A stretch of 64,000 nt of DNA, from positions 1-64,000 of the forward strand of contig JACDTU010000020.1 of the NCBI GenBank assembly GCA_022376465.1, read 5' to 3'. The first letter of the stretch is position 1, and each line of letters starts with the position of its first letter. The notes below the pieces were generated by a model. It was not told the DNA's origin. It ran no database searches and worked only from the letters and a program-made list of their open reading frames with translations. The DNA is from Cubamyces lactineus (lineage: Eukaryota; Basidiomycota; Agaricomycetes; Polyporales; Polyporaceae). The position numbers and the translations under genes were made by a program. Positions 1-10,441 of the stretch are shown piece by piece.

Positions 1-553
1 GTGGTAAGCTTGGGATATGTCGTTTCATTGAGGGCAAGGGGAGAGACTGGCATCAAGGAGGTATGTCAGATCTATTCTTCTAAGCTGTGCGATGACGAGT
101 ACAATCCTCCGCGAGTCATGGAATGACTGAAGTGCCCCACAGGATGGGAGCCTCACTCGAGACTTTCCGGCCAATCCTTGCTTGCACCAATCAAGACTTA
201 GAATTCAGGATAGTGTACTCACGAGAGTTTTTGTCAAGGTCGAAGAACTCCTTGAGCAGATCCTCGGATGCGAGGCGGAGATCCTTCAGGTTCAGCGTCT
301 TGCCGAGGACTCCTGAGGGCACATCCGTCGTTTCTCGCGCAATCACAAACACCGGGACGGGGGTCGCGGTCTTCGCGGTCTTGGGCTTGTACACGAGCGT
401 TTTGATCAGCTCAAAGGGCTTGGGGGCATCAGAGCTCGCCTCGAGGGCCTCGCGCCAGGACTGGGGAGAGTTTGTCGGGCCGTGCGAGACGGTCGCGGCA
501 GGAGAAATCGAGAGCTTCGAGAGCGACTGGGTGATAGACTCTAGCGAGGCCAT
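1..553 (-). CDS. Cytosolic prolyl-tRNA synthetase, N-terminal YbaK-like domain (partial)
   Basis: Exon 1 is 223-553 and exon 2 is <1-46, joined across a GTGAGT...AG intron (47-222); the gene continues past the left edge. The product begins MASLESITQSL and contains LVYKPKTAKTATPVPV and LRLASEDLL, which match the N-terminal YbaK-like (editing-domain-like) extension of fungal prolyl-tRNA synthetases as I know it from yeast. That enzyme charges tRNA-Pro; the catalytic class II core would lie off-window. Splicing gives DKNSLSPLALNETTYP at the junction, which fits the family. The reading frame stays open upstream of this ATG, and an in-frame ATG at 775 adds a mitochondrial-presequence-like stretch (see findings). 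A free-standing YbaK deacylase is the alternative. Confidence 0.8.
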
Positions 554-1200
554 CGTGGTAGCCGTTGTGTGGAATGAGCGCGAGGAGGAGAGGAAGGAGG
601 TGGAGAGGTGGCTGAGAGTAGCTCGGGGACAGACTGGAGAGGATTCGGCGCTTTTGCAGATTGACTCGACTGTTTTTGGGCGAGACGATGTTATCAGATG
701 CTGCGATAGAACAGCCCGCGCTGCTCGAGCCCGGGGAACTCGCCAGACAGCGGCCCTCGCAGCGAGCAGGGGCATTCGCACGTCGTCGACACTGCAGGGG
801 GCGTTCGCGCAGGCTTGGAAGATGGTGACGCGACACAGAAACGCGTCCGACTCCGGCCAGCTCGACGCGATCGACTTTGAGGCGCTCGACATCATATCTA
901 CCCGAGCGCGTACCCGACCAGACTCGCGCTCGCCTTCGAATTCAACATGTCCAGAGCAAACGAACGCGGACTGCATTGCGGATGTATATAACGTGGTCAT
1001 GATGCTACCAACGATGCGACTTCAGGACAAATTATCTACTACCCCCTCCGTTCCGGTTCGTACAAAAAGTGTCGACTGGGTGTCCGTGCGAGGAGCGGCG
1101 AAAGGAGGCGGTCAGTGGTATATCGTATGGTACAACGCCAAGAAAAGTAACAGATGATTGTGGTGAGTATATTCGTGTGGTGCTGAGGAGATCGTGACGT
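554..1200. other. Upstream region of prolyl-tRNA synthetase
   Basis: This lies between the ProRS start and the end of the downstream-facing oxysterol-binding-protein gene. A TATATAA-like element on the minus strand near 983-990 could serve ProRS. The open frames here are GC-driven shadows, apart from the possible in-frame ProRS leader down from 775. Confidence 0.4.
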
Positions 1201-3096
1201 TCATGCGCCCGAGGCTTCGCCCGGGGTAGACGATTCGGAAGGGCTCTCATCTTCTAACTTTTGGTCAGCCGGTTCTTTGAGTTCTTCCTCGATGGCCTTT
1301 CGACCTTCCTCAGTCAGCGTCGGCATGCCCGAGGAAATATCAGGATCGAAGTATCGAGGGACGAACCTAGACCACCGCGTGAGTAATCAGACAAGAATAT
1401 GAGCAAACGCAAACTTACTTGACTCCCTTGCGCTTGCGCTCAGCAGTATCATCTCTCTGCTTCTGTTCTATGGCCAGCTTGTGCTTCGTTGCCTCGCTGT
1501 ACTCCTTCTTAAGTAGGCGGCTTGTCACGTTCTCCCACAGTTTCCTGCTCTCGTTCGGGAGCTGCTTCTCCAGCGGGCGGACCACCTTGGGAACAGGATG
1601 CAGCGGGGTCAGGTCAATCAGCGTCGCGTACTCGCTATCCGGCGCATCGACGCGCTTCCAGCGGATACGGCCTCGCCAAGAGCCATCAAACACCGCCAGG
1701 ACGCGCTCGCGAGGGACATGCTTCACTCGGGTCCATTCCTCGTGCACGCTCTCCTTCGGGTCGTACGTGTGGATGATGCCCTCGCACTGGAACTGCGCCC
1801 GTCCAAGCCATGACTCCTCCTTGTACTCGATGATGGCCCGAAGCTTCTGCCCGTCCTCACCGCCAGAGCAGGTGATGATCGTCGAGTCCCCGATGGCGAC
1901 ATAGAAGCTGCCGCGCAGAAGGCCGTTCACCGCGGCTACCGGGTGAGTGATGTGGTACGTCTCGCCTGCGCCGGGCTCGCCGGTGATACGCACGAAGATG
2001 CCTTTGTTGAACGAGCCCGGCATGACGCGCAGCGTGGTGCCTGATACCTTGGCCGAGATCTGGTCAATGCCGCACAACTCAACGTGACGAGTCGGACAGG
2101 AAGCATAGAATGCGGAGACAGGGGGGTGGTGCGAGATTTGCTCTGTGAGGAAGGCAATGCGCACGCGCGGCTTGTCCGCAGCGGTCTCGTCCGTCTCGAG
2201 GAGGTCGACTGCGCCAGAGCTTTGATCATTGGCGAGGCTGAGGCTGGACATACCCGCCTCTAGGTTCGTCTCCACAAGTTCTGGGGAGGTCGCGGGAGTC
2301 GACTTGGCAGTCGCGGATGGACCACGAGACATGAAACTAAACCCACTGAACGCGCTCTTGTTACTCCGGCCGCTCTTGATACTCGCGCTCTCGGAGAGGT
2401 GCGGGTGCGCGACATCGGGCATCGAGTGGGTCGCGGGACCGGAGAACCAAGATGTGCTGGGAGGCTCGGCGCCAGGCGGGGAGACATACAGGTGGTGAAT
2501 GGGAGGCTCGTTGGGATCTGAAGGGTAGGAGACGGGGATCACGTCCCAGTGTGATCGAAAGTGCTCGCCCAGCACGGAGTTGTAAGGCTTGCAAACCTTG
2601 CCCTTCTGCAGATGTACTCAACACACAGCCTCGTAGAAATGTGGATGGCTACGCACGATGAACTTGAGGTCCTTCGAGAATGTGAATCTGAGTACGGCCA
2701 GCATACGCTCGAACGGGTCGTCAGAGTCATTGATGCTGGTAACGCTTCATTGAGCCTCTAGCGCACATATTCCTCATTGATAGCACTTACGCAGCAAAGA
2801 GATCTGGTCTATCCAAGTAATGCCAGTACTCGAGATTAGGGATGGGCTCTAGCAACGATGCCGGCAATGAAAGACGCCTAGCACGCACAGCGTTAAGCAG
2901 GGTCGTGCAGACGACGAGGCAGAGAGACGTACATAGCAGCAATATCCTTGACACCTAGGCACTTCTTGACGAGCTGGACGATCATCTTGAGCTTGCCGCT
3001 TTCGCCAGCGTCGGTGGCATCGGGCACTGATATGGCTTGACCGGGAGCATCCTCATCCATGGGGGTAGCGGTGTCGGCCCTATCCAACGTTGCCAT
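1201..3096 (-). CDS. Oxysterol-binding protein homologue (ORP/Osh family, short form)
   Basis: Five exons: 2933-3096, 2791-2877, 2657-2735, 1419-2605 and 1201-1366, about 560 aa; all junctions keep phase. The protein carries the family fingerprint EQISHHPP, preceded by LPASLLEPIPNLEYW and YLDRPDLFA and followed by GSFYVAIGDSTI, features of the lipid-binding ORD barrel. ORPs move sterol or PI4P/phosphatidylserine between membranes. No PH domain, ankyrin repeats or transmembrane helix is visible, so this is an Osh4-7-like soluble form; which subclass is uncertain. A Ser/Pro-rich insert (about residues 145-225) sits inside the ORD before the HHPP motif. The C-terminus is Lys/Glu-rich and probably coiled. 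The start is the ATG opening MATLDRADTATPMDE. Confidence 0.9.
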
Positions 3097-3319
3097 CGTG
3101 TCGAGGGAGAAAGAAAGAAAGACGAGGCGGATGAAGTGAGACCTGTATGGTAGGGAGAAGGGGGAAGCAAGACCGGAAAGAAAGAACGTGCGCGTGTGCC
3201 AGGACCACCAGGACCGCTTAATGGGAGTAGGGCGAGCGTCTGTTGCTGCCATCCATTACGCTGCCGCCGCTGCGCCTCCGTCCCCACACCGACGATACTG
3301 AATTTTGCCCACCAAAAAG

Positions 3320-3413
3320 TGGTTCGACCCGGGCTCGAACCGGAGACCTCCTGTGAGCACCGCCCAACCTGGACATGTGAGACAGACGTGATAACCAACT
3401 ACACCATCGAACC
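3320..3413 (-). tRNA. tRNA-Val(CAC) with intron
   Basis: A full cloverleaf folds on the minus strand: acceptor GGTTCGA/TCGAACC, D arm, anticodon stem TCTGT/ACAGG, five-base variable loop and T arm TCCGG-TTCGAGC-CCGGG. The anticodon CAC is at 3377-3379. A 20-nt intron (3356-3375) sits one base 3' of the anticodon, the canonical position. A T5 run (3313-3319 region) follows as the Pol III terminator. It lies between the divergent OSBP and PIG-A genes. Confidence 0.92.
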
Positions 3414-3679
3414 GTACTTTTGCTGTAGTCAGACTATATAGAGCCACGCGTAGCATTCAGCGTTGTCTTGCCATCTCCCGCCAGCAACACCGCCAAGTTC
3501 AGCACGACTGTCGACACGACCATGTTATCTACAGTATAGCTGGTATCCTACCATTCCAGTTACTGGGCAGCGTATATCTACGCCGGGGTATGCCTCCAGA
3601 CCATGGGGATCAATATTGCGTGAGAAACAATCCTTCCTGCTTCGTGCGACTACAGCTGGCTGAGATTGAGCATAACAGT

Positions 3680-5594
3680 ATGGTATGCGACTTCTTCCAC
3701 CCAGGCGTAGGTGGAGTGGAAAATCACATCTACATGCTGAGCGCGAATCTCATTCGTCGCGGTCATAAGGCAAATTCCGCTACGCTTGTGCCAGGCGGAC
3801 TGCTAATGTAGCTGTAGGTCATCGTCATAACCCACAGCCACCCGCAGGACCGAGTCGGTGTACGATGGCTCATTCCGGGATTGAAGGTCTACTACATCCC
3901 GTTCCCGACTATCGCCTCCTCAGCGACACTTCCAAACTACTTCACGTTCTTGCCATACTTCCGCACTATCGTGCTACGAGAGGACATACAGCTGGTGCAT
4001 GGCCACGCTAGTCTCTCGTCTCTGGCCCAGGAAGCAATCCTTCATGCTCATCATATGGGTGTGCGGACAGTATTCACAGACCACAGTCTCTTTGGGTTTG
4101 ACGATGCGGCTAGCATCTTAACGAACAAGCTCTTGGAGGCTGCTCTACGCAACGTAGACAGAGCTATATGCGTCTCGCATACTGGGTAACGCATAACTTA
4201 TTCTATGGACTTGCAGCGATTAATAGACATTGAACAGTCGCGAAAACACAGTTCTCCGGGCCAGAATGATGCCGAACAAGATCCATGTAATCCCAAATGC
4301 ACTCGTTGCGGAGCAATTCAAACCATCACCCAAGCCTCCTACTGGAGATACCAGTAAGTGGTTTCGGAGAGTTCTGCAGTTGACATTCGCTGAATGTACT
4401 ATAGTTACGATAGTGGTCTTGTCACGTTTGGCGTACAGAAAGGGTATTGACCTTTTAGTTGCAACTGCACCAAGGATTTGCGCATTGTTTCCAAATGTCC
4501 GCTTTCTCATCGGTGTGTCTACCTTTGAAAGTGCTTCCTGCTTCCTGCCAGTTCTCAGTGCGTAACGCCAGGTGGGGATGGCCCTAAACTGATCGATATA
4601 CTGCAAATGAGGGAGAAACATCTGCTTCAGGATCGTATAGAAATGCTCGGCCCTATTCGGCACAGCGATGTGCGCAACGTGAGTGCACCCACCAGGAATT
4701 CAAAAACGTATTTAAAAGTCGTCCCAGGTCCTCGTGCAAGGATCCATCTATATGAATACGTCTCTCACAGAGTCCTTTGGGATTGCCATCCTAGAGGCTG
4801 CTTGTACGGGGCTCTACGTCGTGTCCACACGTGTAGGCGGAGTGCCCGAGATATTGCCAGAAGATACAATCTCATTTGCCAATCCAGACGAAGATGGTAT
4901 AGCGTGTTCGCTCCCACGATACATACTCAAACATCCTCACCGTGTCTCCAGATGTAGTTCGCGCTGTATCGGAAGCGATCGAGCGAGTTTCTGCAGGCAA
5001 GCACGATCCGCTCCGTGCGCATGAACGTATCAAGGATTTCTATGACTGGACGGAGATAACAAGGAGAACCGAGTTGGTGTACGAATCGGTGCTGGCTACT
5101 CCTCCCTATGACTTCTGGACCCGACTACAGCGGTACGCACTTTTTCTGTTATCGAAGCCCAAGTATGTTGACAAGTACTACAGAACACTCGACTTGGGTC
5201 GCTTTGCAGGATTAATTTATTCCGTCATCCTCTTGGTTGACTGTCTCTTTTTCATGTTCCTGGAATGGTACCTCCCGGAGGAGGAGCTGGACAAAGTTGA
5301 GATGCACTGGGAACATGAGCATTTCGAAGAGGTGAGAGCGCATTCATCTCGTTCCTTTCATGCGCAATAATGAGCCTTCCCCAGCTGGTGAACGAGTACG
5401 AGACAAGGCAAGTGCAGGCATCCACTGTCAGGCCAACACTAGGTGAGTTTTCTGGAGCATTACCTTCAGCGATCGTGTCGGAACTAATTATCGGCGCTTC
5501 CCGTTTCCCGATTAGAACCGTAGTGCATCCACATAGGGGGCGAATACGGACAACCAACACACATTTTTGGAAGTCAAGTACCTCAATCTGCTGA
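3680..5594 (+). CDS. GPI3: GPI-GlcNAc transferase catalytic subunit (PIG-A/GPI3)
   Basis: Exons: 3680-3769, 3818-4185, 4238-4353, 4405-4512, 4572-4678, 4728-4896, 4952-5331, 5385-5594. The protein transfers GlcNAc from UDP-GlcNAc to phosphatidylinositol at the ER, the first step of GPI-anchor synthesis. The N-terminal Gly-rich [37 protein letters not shown] and [10 protein letters not shown] (E-x7-E of GT4 transferases) are all present. A C-terminal membrane helix lies near residues 395-415. Intron 1 has a GC donor (AAG|GCAAAT), forced by the conserved GHKVIVITH across the junction. The last exon contains a possible further intron after 5441, so the C-terminus is uncertain. An in-frame ATG at 3590 is an alternative start. 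Confidence 0.92.
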
Positions 5595-5778
5595 ACTGTC
5601 CTCCATCCAAATCGTTCGCGCAACCCGCAGCGCTATAATTCGTTCTCTCCATGCCTATGCTCTGTCTTCTGGCCGGCGCCTCCTACGCCTCACGTGCGGT
5701 GACTCAATGCTGATAAGTGAACCGCTGCCATCAGCTTTTTCTTCGAGTCTTCTCTTCCTTCCCTCCACCCACCGGACG

Positions 5779-7876
5779 ATGAGCTCCTGCGAAGATGAGA
5801 AAGCAAATAGTGTCCTCGATGACACAAGTCCAAGCGCTCGCCCTCAAGGATGGTTCGCGTCCACGACTGACTTCCTCACTCGCTGGGGAGTCGAGACTAA
5901 CGGGTTTGTTGCTATGTTCTGTTTAACGCCCGCGCCTGATCTAACCTATCTTCTACTTAGAATTGATCCAATATTACCAGATGATAGAACAGATACCAAG
6001 CTATATCAGATGTTCTTCGTATGGTTCTCTGCCAATCTAAATATCCTGGCGTGCGTGATACCTCATCAAAGTATGAGGACCCTCGTCCGACATGTGTGAC
6101 CTTGATAGATTCGGGACGGGCTCAGCCGGGCCTGCGTTCTTCGGGCTTGGACTACGAGACTCGTTCATCATCCTCTTAATTGTGGATTTGATGTTTGTCG
6201 CCCCACACTAGCCTGCAAGAACGGTACTAACCTGCATCCTAGCTCATGTGTTATCCCAGCGTACTTGTAAGTGCCCGCCAATCATGTGATGCTGAGCCAT
6301 TCTATGAGCAGCCTCATAGAAGTCTCCCCTTTTCAGCGCCGTCTTCGGGCCCAAGCTCGGGATGCGATCTATGGTACTCGCGCGCTACTCCTGGGGGTAC
6401 GTACGTTCGCGTTGCATCAAACCCTATGAAGCGAACAATTCCACAGGTATTTCGGGTCAATACTCCCGAGTGCCTTCACAGTGTTCTCTATGCAGGGTTT
6501 CCTGATCCTAAATTGCATCATCGGAGGGCAGACGCTCGCGAGTGTGTCATCTCACCTAGACGATACACTAGGTATCGTTATCATAGGCGTGATATCCCTA
6601 TTGGTATGCCCTGTTTCTCTCATATCTCTTGGGCGCATAGCTCACACCCCAATGTAGGTCACCTTCTGCGGTTACCGAATTATCCACTGGTATGCCCCTA
6701 GTCTCCGCTCAACGGGAATTTCTTACTGAGGTTGGTCACACGAGGTATGAAACGATCGCTTGGATTCCAAGCGTGATCACATTCATCGTGATGCTTGGCC
6801 TCGGTGGAAAACATTTGACTCAGGCTCCGACACCTCCCCCGCCCTCCGCCTCAGCGGTCTTATCGTTTGCTACTACGACAGCCTCGAGCGTGATCAGTTG
6901 GTGTATGATGACTCCAGACTATGGCGTCTACCATACCCACAAAGCTTCAAGGTCAGGGGCGCATCAACGTTCCTCCCGTATTCGATTGCTCATGCGCGCG
7001 TGTATTGACAGCACAAGAGTTTTCCTGTACAGTTACGCTGGCTTTTTCATCGCGAGTGTACGTGTCTCATGACGTCTTCGTTGAACCAAGCTTACGCTTT
7101 CGACACAGCTCGCTGCCCATCTCCTCGGCGCTGCCTTCGCGGCTGCAGCTCCTGGCGTGGCCTCTTGGGAGGCTGGCTTCGATGGGGGCAACAACGTCGG
7201 CGGGCTGATCGAGGCCGTCCTGTCGCCCTCCGGGGGCTTCGGCAAGTTCCTCACAGTGCTGGTCGCGCTCTCCATCCCGAGTGCATGTGCGCCGACCATG
7301 TACACATTCGCGTCCAGTCTGATGACAATTCATGTCTGGTTCGCGCGCGTACCCCGATACGTGTACACTATCATCTCTGAAGCGATGTATGTCTACATCA
7401 CAGCTTCTCTGGGGGTGTTCCACTGATTACTCTGGTATATGCAGCCTGATACCCGTAGCAATCGTCGGTGCGACGCACTTCTACACTACTTTCGTCGATG
7501 TGCTCAGTAAGTGTCTCGCCACCAATGTAATTGTCGCTGTAGACTGAACGAGAGCCCGACAGGCGTCATCGGATATTGGAGCACCGTCTTCGCAGCTATC
7601 GTGATCATCGAGCACTTCGTCTTCCGCAAGAACGACTGGGCGCGCTACGACCTCTCAAAATGGTGCAAACCGCGCGAACTTCCCCTCGGAATCGCCGCTG
7701 TCTTCTCATTCCTGTGTGCATGCGGGCTCATCATTCCGTGCATGTCCCAAGCCTGGTACATCGGACCCATCGCGAACGCAGGCACGGGGGATATCGGTAT
7801 CCTAGTGGGATTCGCTCTGGGTGCTCTACTGTATCCCGCCTTCCGGGCCGTGGAGATAGCATATTCTGGGAGGTAG
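5779..7876 (+). CDS. NCS1-family purine/cytosine permease
   Basis: Twelve exons: 5779-5903, 5961-6050, 6109-6192, 6243-6266, 6337-6396, 6447-6603, 6658-6689, 6745-6951, 7012-7057, 7109-7386, 7445-7506, 7563-7876; about 492 aa. All phases agree. The product has about 12 hydrophobic segments. NCS1 (Fcy2-like) landmarks include WFSANLNILAFGTGSAGPAF, ARYSWGYFGS, DYGVYHTHKAS and the C-terminal RKNDWARYDL. It should import nucleobases with protons at the plasma membrane; substrate choice among cytosine, purines or related compounds cannot be told. One exon is only 24 nt. Its stop is 18 bp from the stop of the convergent carboxyltransferase gene. Confidence 0.92.
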
Positions 7877-7894
7877 ATGTACTGTTTGATAGGG

Positions 7895-10232
7895 TCATAG
7901 TTTGTACTTTCCGGGTACCGCGGGTGCGGATGCTTGCTTTGCTAGCAACCGCGATGGTAATAGTTGGCTATATGCGTGAGTAATCCACTGTTAGGCAAGT
8001 AACATGATCGGTAAACGCTCGATTCTGCAGAGAACACGAGACGGTTCGTACTTCGCAGGCCATTGGCCGAGTATCCCGTGGGTCGATTATTTCCTCGATG
8101 CCAAAAACATTGGCCGTCCGTGTGGGGTCCCGCACATTCTCGAATTTCGAGAGGAGTTCCTTCATCATCTTCTCCCTGGCAGCCGCAGTGGGTGCACTGT
8201 CAAGCTGGCGCTTGTATGCGGCTTCAATGCCACCCTCCAATGGCAGGCTTCCCCAATCGGCAGAGGGCCTATGCACACACAAGAAGTTAGGCCGAATTGC
8301 GTCTGTGCAATATACGAAGACGGACCATGCGACACGGTTGTTCAACCCGTCCCCAGGATCAGACAGTGCGCCTCCAGCAACACCAAACGACCTTCGGACG
8401 ATGACAGTGAAGATAGGTGTGGTAGCGTGGTAGAGTGCTGACATGATGGCAACTCCGTGGCGTATCGTTGCCATACGCTCCGCCGCGGACCCTGTATCAA
8501 CTCGGTTTATGTTGAGCCTTATAGGCATATAGAGAGTTGACGTACCGATGGCGAAGCCTGGCTGATCGACCAAGTTGAGCAGGGGGATGCTATGCAGTCA
8601 TCGTGAATTCCTATGCCGGGCGCCGAGCGTGCAATTGTACTCACCCAAACTGATCGCAAAGGTTGACGAACCGAGCGGCCTTCTGACTTCCCAGAGCGTC
8701 GAGAGCGCCTCCCCCTACGGTACAGTCACTACTGAGAACGCCAACTGGCATCCCTCGAAGTCTTGCAAGACCGGTGGCCACCGATCTTCCCCAGGTCGCT
8801 CCGATCTCGAAGAAGGAACTTTGCGTCGCATCTTCGCCTGGTTCCATGTCGACGTCGACGATCAAACGGATGAGCCTCATAGGTCCTAGCCCATCGTCGA
8901 GGGATGATGCTGATCAACTCCTCTGCTCGTCTGTGCGCTGGATCAGAGGAATTTATCACGGGCGGTAACCCATGAACCGATGAAGGAAGGAGAGGAAGGT
9001 CCTGATTTGCTGAAATGCCTCGAGCTCAGAGGACGCAACGTTGTCTACGGTCCCGTTGCATCCATGGACCTCCCAACCGCCCAGGGCTTCCTTGGACAAG
9101 TCCTCGTACGTCGCTTGCTTCACAACCGGAGGTCCTGCCGCGAATAACTTATCGTATATTCAGTGCATTTTCGGTTTCCTTCTTATATGCACTCACCTGG
9201 CTGACTCCTTTCACCATGACACTAGATCGTCGAACATAAGCCACCTTCAAAGGCAAAGTAACATTGAGACACTATACCTAAAGTGACTCGTGACCGCCTT
9301 TGCAGAAGCCAGTCCAACCACTGGTCCTAGGAGGGCGCTGACTACAGGAACCGTGGTCATAGCTGTCATACTCTGGCCTAATCCAGCCAATGGAGGGATA
9401 TACGTCGCCCCTGCGGAAAGATCTAGGGGTAGCAATTGTTAAATGCGCGAGCCTCGGAGGACTTGCCGGCAACCCACATGTTGCTACGCTTCCTCCTCCA
9501 CTCGACCCATCGAGGAGGCGAATCTTGGACTACATCAGGATGCAATCTTCAAATGACAAGTCTTATAACATACAATTGGAACTCGGTGCTGTGTTGCTAG
9601 GGCCTGAAACGTCCTGAGTTAGTATTGGCGTCAGGAGCGTGGTTTGCAACAGGTTTACATGCCTCTCCATAGGCAGCCTTCCCTTGTATTCCGCCGTCAG
9701 CATGCCCGCCACGCACGCTGAAGTCGTCCGCAGTCACGAACACTTTCTTGCCGCTGACTTTGCCCCAGCCGATGACTATATTCCTGCCCACGACATGTCA
9801 ATAGATGAAAGCGATGCTCATAGGACGTGATTCCGCCTACGCTGGAAGGAACTCTTTCAATGCTCCAGTCTTCTCATCTACCGTTGGCTTTCCTGTGAGA
9901 GAACCAATCTCGACGAAAGAGCTGCTGTCGAGAAGGGCATCTAGCCTCTCACGAACCCAGAGCTTGCCGTTCTCCTTCTGCCGGACATATCCTGGATAGC
10001 GTAGATTCGGAGTCGAGTTAGTCCTTTGTATTTGCCGTATTTTCGCGACAGCATGCTAAAAGACGGAATATGTTGAGTGGAGAGCTCTATGAGCTCGATC
10101 TGCGCCAAAGGCAGGAGGATGTGGCGGTACCTTCCAGGTCACGCCATCATCGGCACCCACAGCAGGCGCCACGGCGGCCTTCACCTCCGTTCGAGCCGAC
10201 TGCGCGCCTCGGTTAACCTTCTTCTCGCTCAT
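7895..10232 (-). CDS. Acyl-CoA carboxylase, carboxyltransferase (beta) subunit; reading frame disturbed
   Basis: Exons: 10131-10232, 9841-10055, 9663-9783, 9574-9603, 9478-9523, 9278-9410, 9197-9221, 8970-9147, 8645-8885, 8546-8589, 8326-8491, 8052-8268, 7895-7987. The product resembles crotonase-fold carboxyltransferases: VRERLDALLDSSSF, RGGHADGG, LDGSSGGGSVAT, SSFFEIGATWGRS, VDQPGFAIG, RRSFGVAGGAL, LPLEGGIEAAYKRQ and IIDPRDTRP. These enzymes pass CO2 from carboxybiotin to an acyl-CoA. The tail differs from textbook PCC-beta and MCC-beta, so the substrate is unknown. The conserved stretch with RAEELISIIPRR (8882-8959) is in another frame; only an 84-nt GTTACC...CTAG intron (8886-8969) rejoins the flanks. 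The intron 9604-9662 has a GC donor. It is divergent from the biotin carboxylase gene. Confidence 0.8.
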
Positions 10233-10441
10233 GGCGTTGCAAAGGAATACTGTGTTCACAAGTCAAGCGTAGAGCTGGACGTTGAGCTGTGTGCCAATGT
10301 CAGGTCGCTGGAGAGGAGGTCAGCCGGTCTACCAAATCACGAGCCTAGCCGGGCTATAACCGTGGCCCGGTGCCTTTAGCTTAACCTCTGCTTCCTAAGC
10401 TCTGGCCACGCTCGCCGACTGCACTCCCGACCAAAGGGACT
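10233..10441. promoter_or_regulatory. Shared divergent promoter of the carboxylase subunit genes
   Basis: Only 209 bp separate the two start codons, so one region must drive both subunits. It contains a palindrome CCGGGC-N10-GCCCGG at 10349-10370 with CCG/CGG half-sites as used by Zn2Cys6 activators; a TATAAC lies inside it. Co-regulation is an inference from the layout. Confidence 0.5.

Noticed and set aside
123..1157. 344-codon plus-strand open frame
   Set aside because: It is antisense to the prolyl-tRNA synthetase exon and its upstream region, has a compositional Arg/Ser/Glu mix and no known domain; a shadow of GC-rich coding DNA.
8880..9147. 47-nt intron with donor after CATCG (8977-8931 region) to explain the first frame break
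   Set aside because: It restores RAEELISIIPRR but still leaves the second frame break near 8880 unexplained; the 84-nt intron explains both with one event.
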